Assembly: GCA_025964405.1 (NCBI GenBank)
Contig: JAOPYW010000278.1
Span: 1 to 6,346, forward strand
Length of the DNA stretch: 6,346 bases
Direction: 5' to 3'
DNA from: Thermoleophilia bacterium
GTDB lineage: Bacteria > Actinomycetota > Thermoleophilia > Gaiellales > SKUG01
A program made the position numbers and the translations under genes. The notes under the pieces were generated by a model that made no database searches, was not told where the DNA came from, and was given only the letters and a program-made list of their open reading frames with translations. Below are positions 5,208 through 6,346 of the stretch, in pieces. How positions within the stretch are numbered: the first letter of the stretch is position 1; the number at the start of each line of letters is the position of its first letter.

Positions 5208-6346
5208 CAGGCCTGGGCCTTCACCGGCACGCTGCGCTGCTCCTGGCCGTCGTACTTCGACAGCGGGCGGATGAGCGAGTTCGACTCGAGCTGCTCGATG
5301 ATGTGGGCCGTCCAGCCGGTGATGCGGCTGAGCACGAAGATCGGCGTGAACATCGGGATCTCGAAGCCCATCAGGTAGTAGGCCGGACCGGCCGGGAAGT
5401 CGAGGTTCGGGTAGATGTTCTTCTCGTCGACCATCGTGCGCTCGAGGGCCTCGTACATCTCGACCCACTTGTCGGCTCCGTCGACGCGGTCAGCCATCGC
5501 GAGGAAGGCGGCCTTCATCGTCGGCACGCGCGAGTCGCCCGAGCGGTAGACGCGATGGCCGAAGCCCATGATTTTGCGCTTGTTGGCGAGCGCGTCGAGC
5601 ATCCACTGACGGGCCGTGGCCGGATCGTCGATCTCCAGCATCATGTGCATGACCTGCTCGTTGGCGCCGCCGTGCAGCGGCCCCTTGAGCGCGCCGATCG
5701 CACCGGTGACCGAGCTGTAGAGGTCGCTCAGCGTCGAGGTGATCACGCGACCGGTGAAGGTCGAGGCGTTGAAGCTGTGCTCGGCGTAGAGGATGAGCGA
5801 GATCTCGAACGCCTTCACGACGTCGGCGTGCGGCACCTCACCGAACGTCTGGTGGAACACGTTCTCGGCGAACGTGAGCGACGCGTCAGCGGGGATGTAC
5901 TCGAGGCCCTTGCGGCGACGGTAGTCCCACGCGAACGCGGCCGGCAGCTGCGCCATCAGGGTCTGCGACATGGCGAGCAGCTGCTCACGGGTCGGCAGGT
6001 GCTCGGCAGAGGCCTCGGCGGTGATCGGATCCTCCGCGCCCATGATGCTCACCGCGGTGCGCAGTGCGTCCATCGGGTGACAGGTGGTGGGCAGAGACGT
6101 CAGCGCGTCGATGACGGCCTTCGACGGCTCGCGATGCGCGCGGTCGAACTCGGTGAAGGTCGCGAGCTGCTCGGTGGTCGGCAGTTCGCTGTTCCAGATG
6201 AGGTAGGCGACCTCTTCGAAGCTGCAGTTGGCGGAGAGCTCCTGCACGGGGTAGCCGCGGTAGGTGAGCGAGTTGGTCTCGGGCACCACGTTCGAGACCT
6301 GCGTGGTGTCGACGACGACTCCGGCAAGGCCCTTCTTGATCTCAGT
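5207..6346 (-). CDS. prpC: Citrate synthase / 2-methylcitrate synthase, type II; 5' end outside window
   Basis: 379 residues are visible, entering from the right edge with TEIKKGLAGVVVDTT and ending at TGA 5207. Relatives such as mycobacterial PrpC/GltA1 are about 390 residues, so only a few N-terminal residues are missing. The enzyme condenses oxaloacetate with acetyl-CoA (citrate; TCA cycle) or propionyl-CoA (2-methylcitrate; propionate detoxification) in the cytoplasm. Catalytic residues are present in visible numbering: His225 in LHGGAN, His264 in GFGHRVYR and Asp316 in NLDFPAGP. Other signatures are His90 in CHPMD, His190 in AEHSFNAS, SRITGWTAH, and the closing IRPLS..DGQEQR. The KKGLAGV..DTT opening and SLTYRGYPVQ favour the bifunctional PrpC/GltA1 group, but sequence alone cannot settle substrate preference. 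No prpB or prpD is in the window. A GTG at 6289 is internal, since conserved sequence continues upstream of it. Confidence 0.95.
   Translation of the reverse strand, partial: TEIKKGLAGVVVDTTQVSNVVPETNSLTYRGYPVQELSANCSFEEVAYLIWNSELPTTEQLATFTEFDRAHREPSKAVIDALTSLPTTCHPMDALRTAVSIMGAEDPITAEASAEHLPTREQLLAMSQTLMAQLPAAFAWDYRRRKGLEYIPADASLTFAENVFHQTFGEVPHADVVKAFEISLILYAEHSFNASTFTGRVITSTLSDLYSSVTGAIGALKGPLHGGANEQVMHMMLEIDDPATARQWMLDALANKRKIMGFGHRVYRSGDSRVPTMKAAFLAMADRVDGADKWVEMYEALERTMVDEKNIYPNLDFPAGPAYYLMGFEIPMFTPIFVLSRITGWTAHIIEQLESNSLIRPLSKYDGQEQRSVPVKAQA

Noticed and set aside
1..6346. Mobile element, CRISPR array, tRNA or toxin-antitoxin locus
   Set aside because: No transposase or integrase motifs, no regularly spaced direct repeats, no tRNA-like cloverleaf and no recognisable toxin or antitoxin pair were seen; the small genes are divergent or convergent rather than overlapping in tandem.

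Overview
The window comes from a high-GC bacterial chromosome. Every accepted gene shows strong G/C preference at the third codon position. The gene content suggests Actinomycetota, and the gene style resembles Thermoleophilia/Solirubrobacterales: a membrane-anchored PQQ-type beta-propeller whose extracellular part opens with a WxxYGR..RT motif, beside a secreted SLH + NlpC/P60 protein. The lineage is an inference from family resemblance, not from any marker gene. No mobile element, CRISPR array, tRNA or rRNA was seen.

Layout, left to right. A gene on the minus strand runs off the left edge (1-251). Its N-terminal 84 residues contain no Lys, Arg, His or Cys, and it has its own candidate promoter. 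Upstream of it on the same strand lies a likely two-gene envelope operon: a secreted three-SLH + NlpC/P60 (C40) peptidase (1764-3002), followed 36 bp later by a membrane-anchored beta-propeller protein (381-1727). The propeller's ribosome-binding site and GTG start sit in two adjacent hairpins, which suggests translational coupling. The leader of the C40 gene has three complementary segments that could form alternative hairpins.

The middle of the window holds four small genes of unknown function: 3163-3636 (-, single-pass membrane protein), 3679-4113 (+), 4144-4665 (-) and 4796-5155 (+, small multi-pass membrane protein). They form two divergent pairs. The first pair is separated by only 42 bp, and -10-like elements lie 6-7 bp from each start codon, so both genes may be leaderless. 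The second pair is separated by 130 bp, which contains a perfect 8-8-8 inverted repeat overlapping a candidate -35 box.

The right end is a nearly complete type II citrate synthase / 2-methylcitrate synthase gene (5207-6346, minus strand, missing only its first few codons). It converges on 4796-5155 across a strong hairpin terminator. This is the only gene in the window with a firm metabolic assignment.

Overall this looks like ordinary chromosome with a cell-envelope flavour. No multi-gene novel system can be claimed. The points most worth a second look are the basic-residue-free protein at the left edge, the palindromic operator at 4696-4719, and the RNA structures around the C40/propeller operon.
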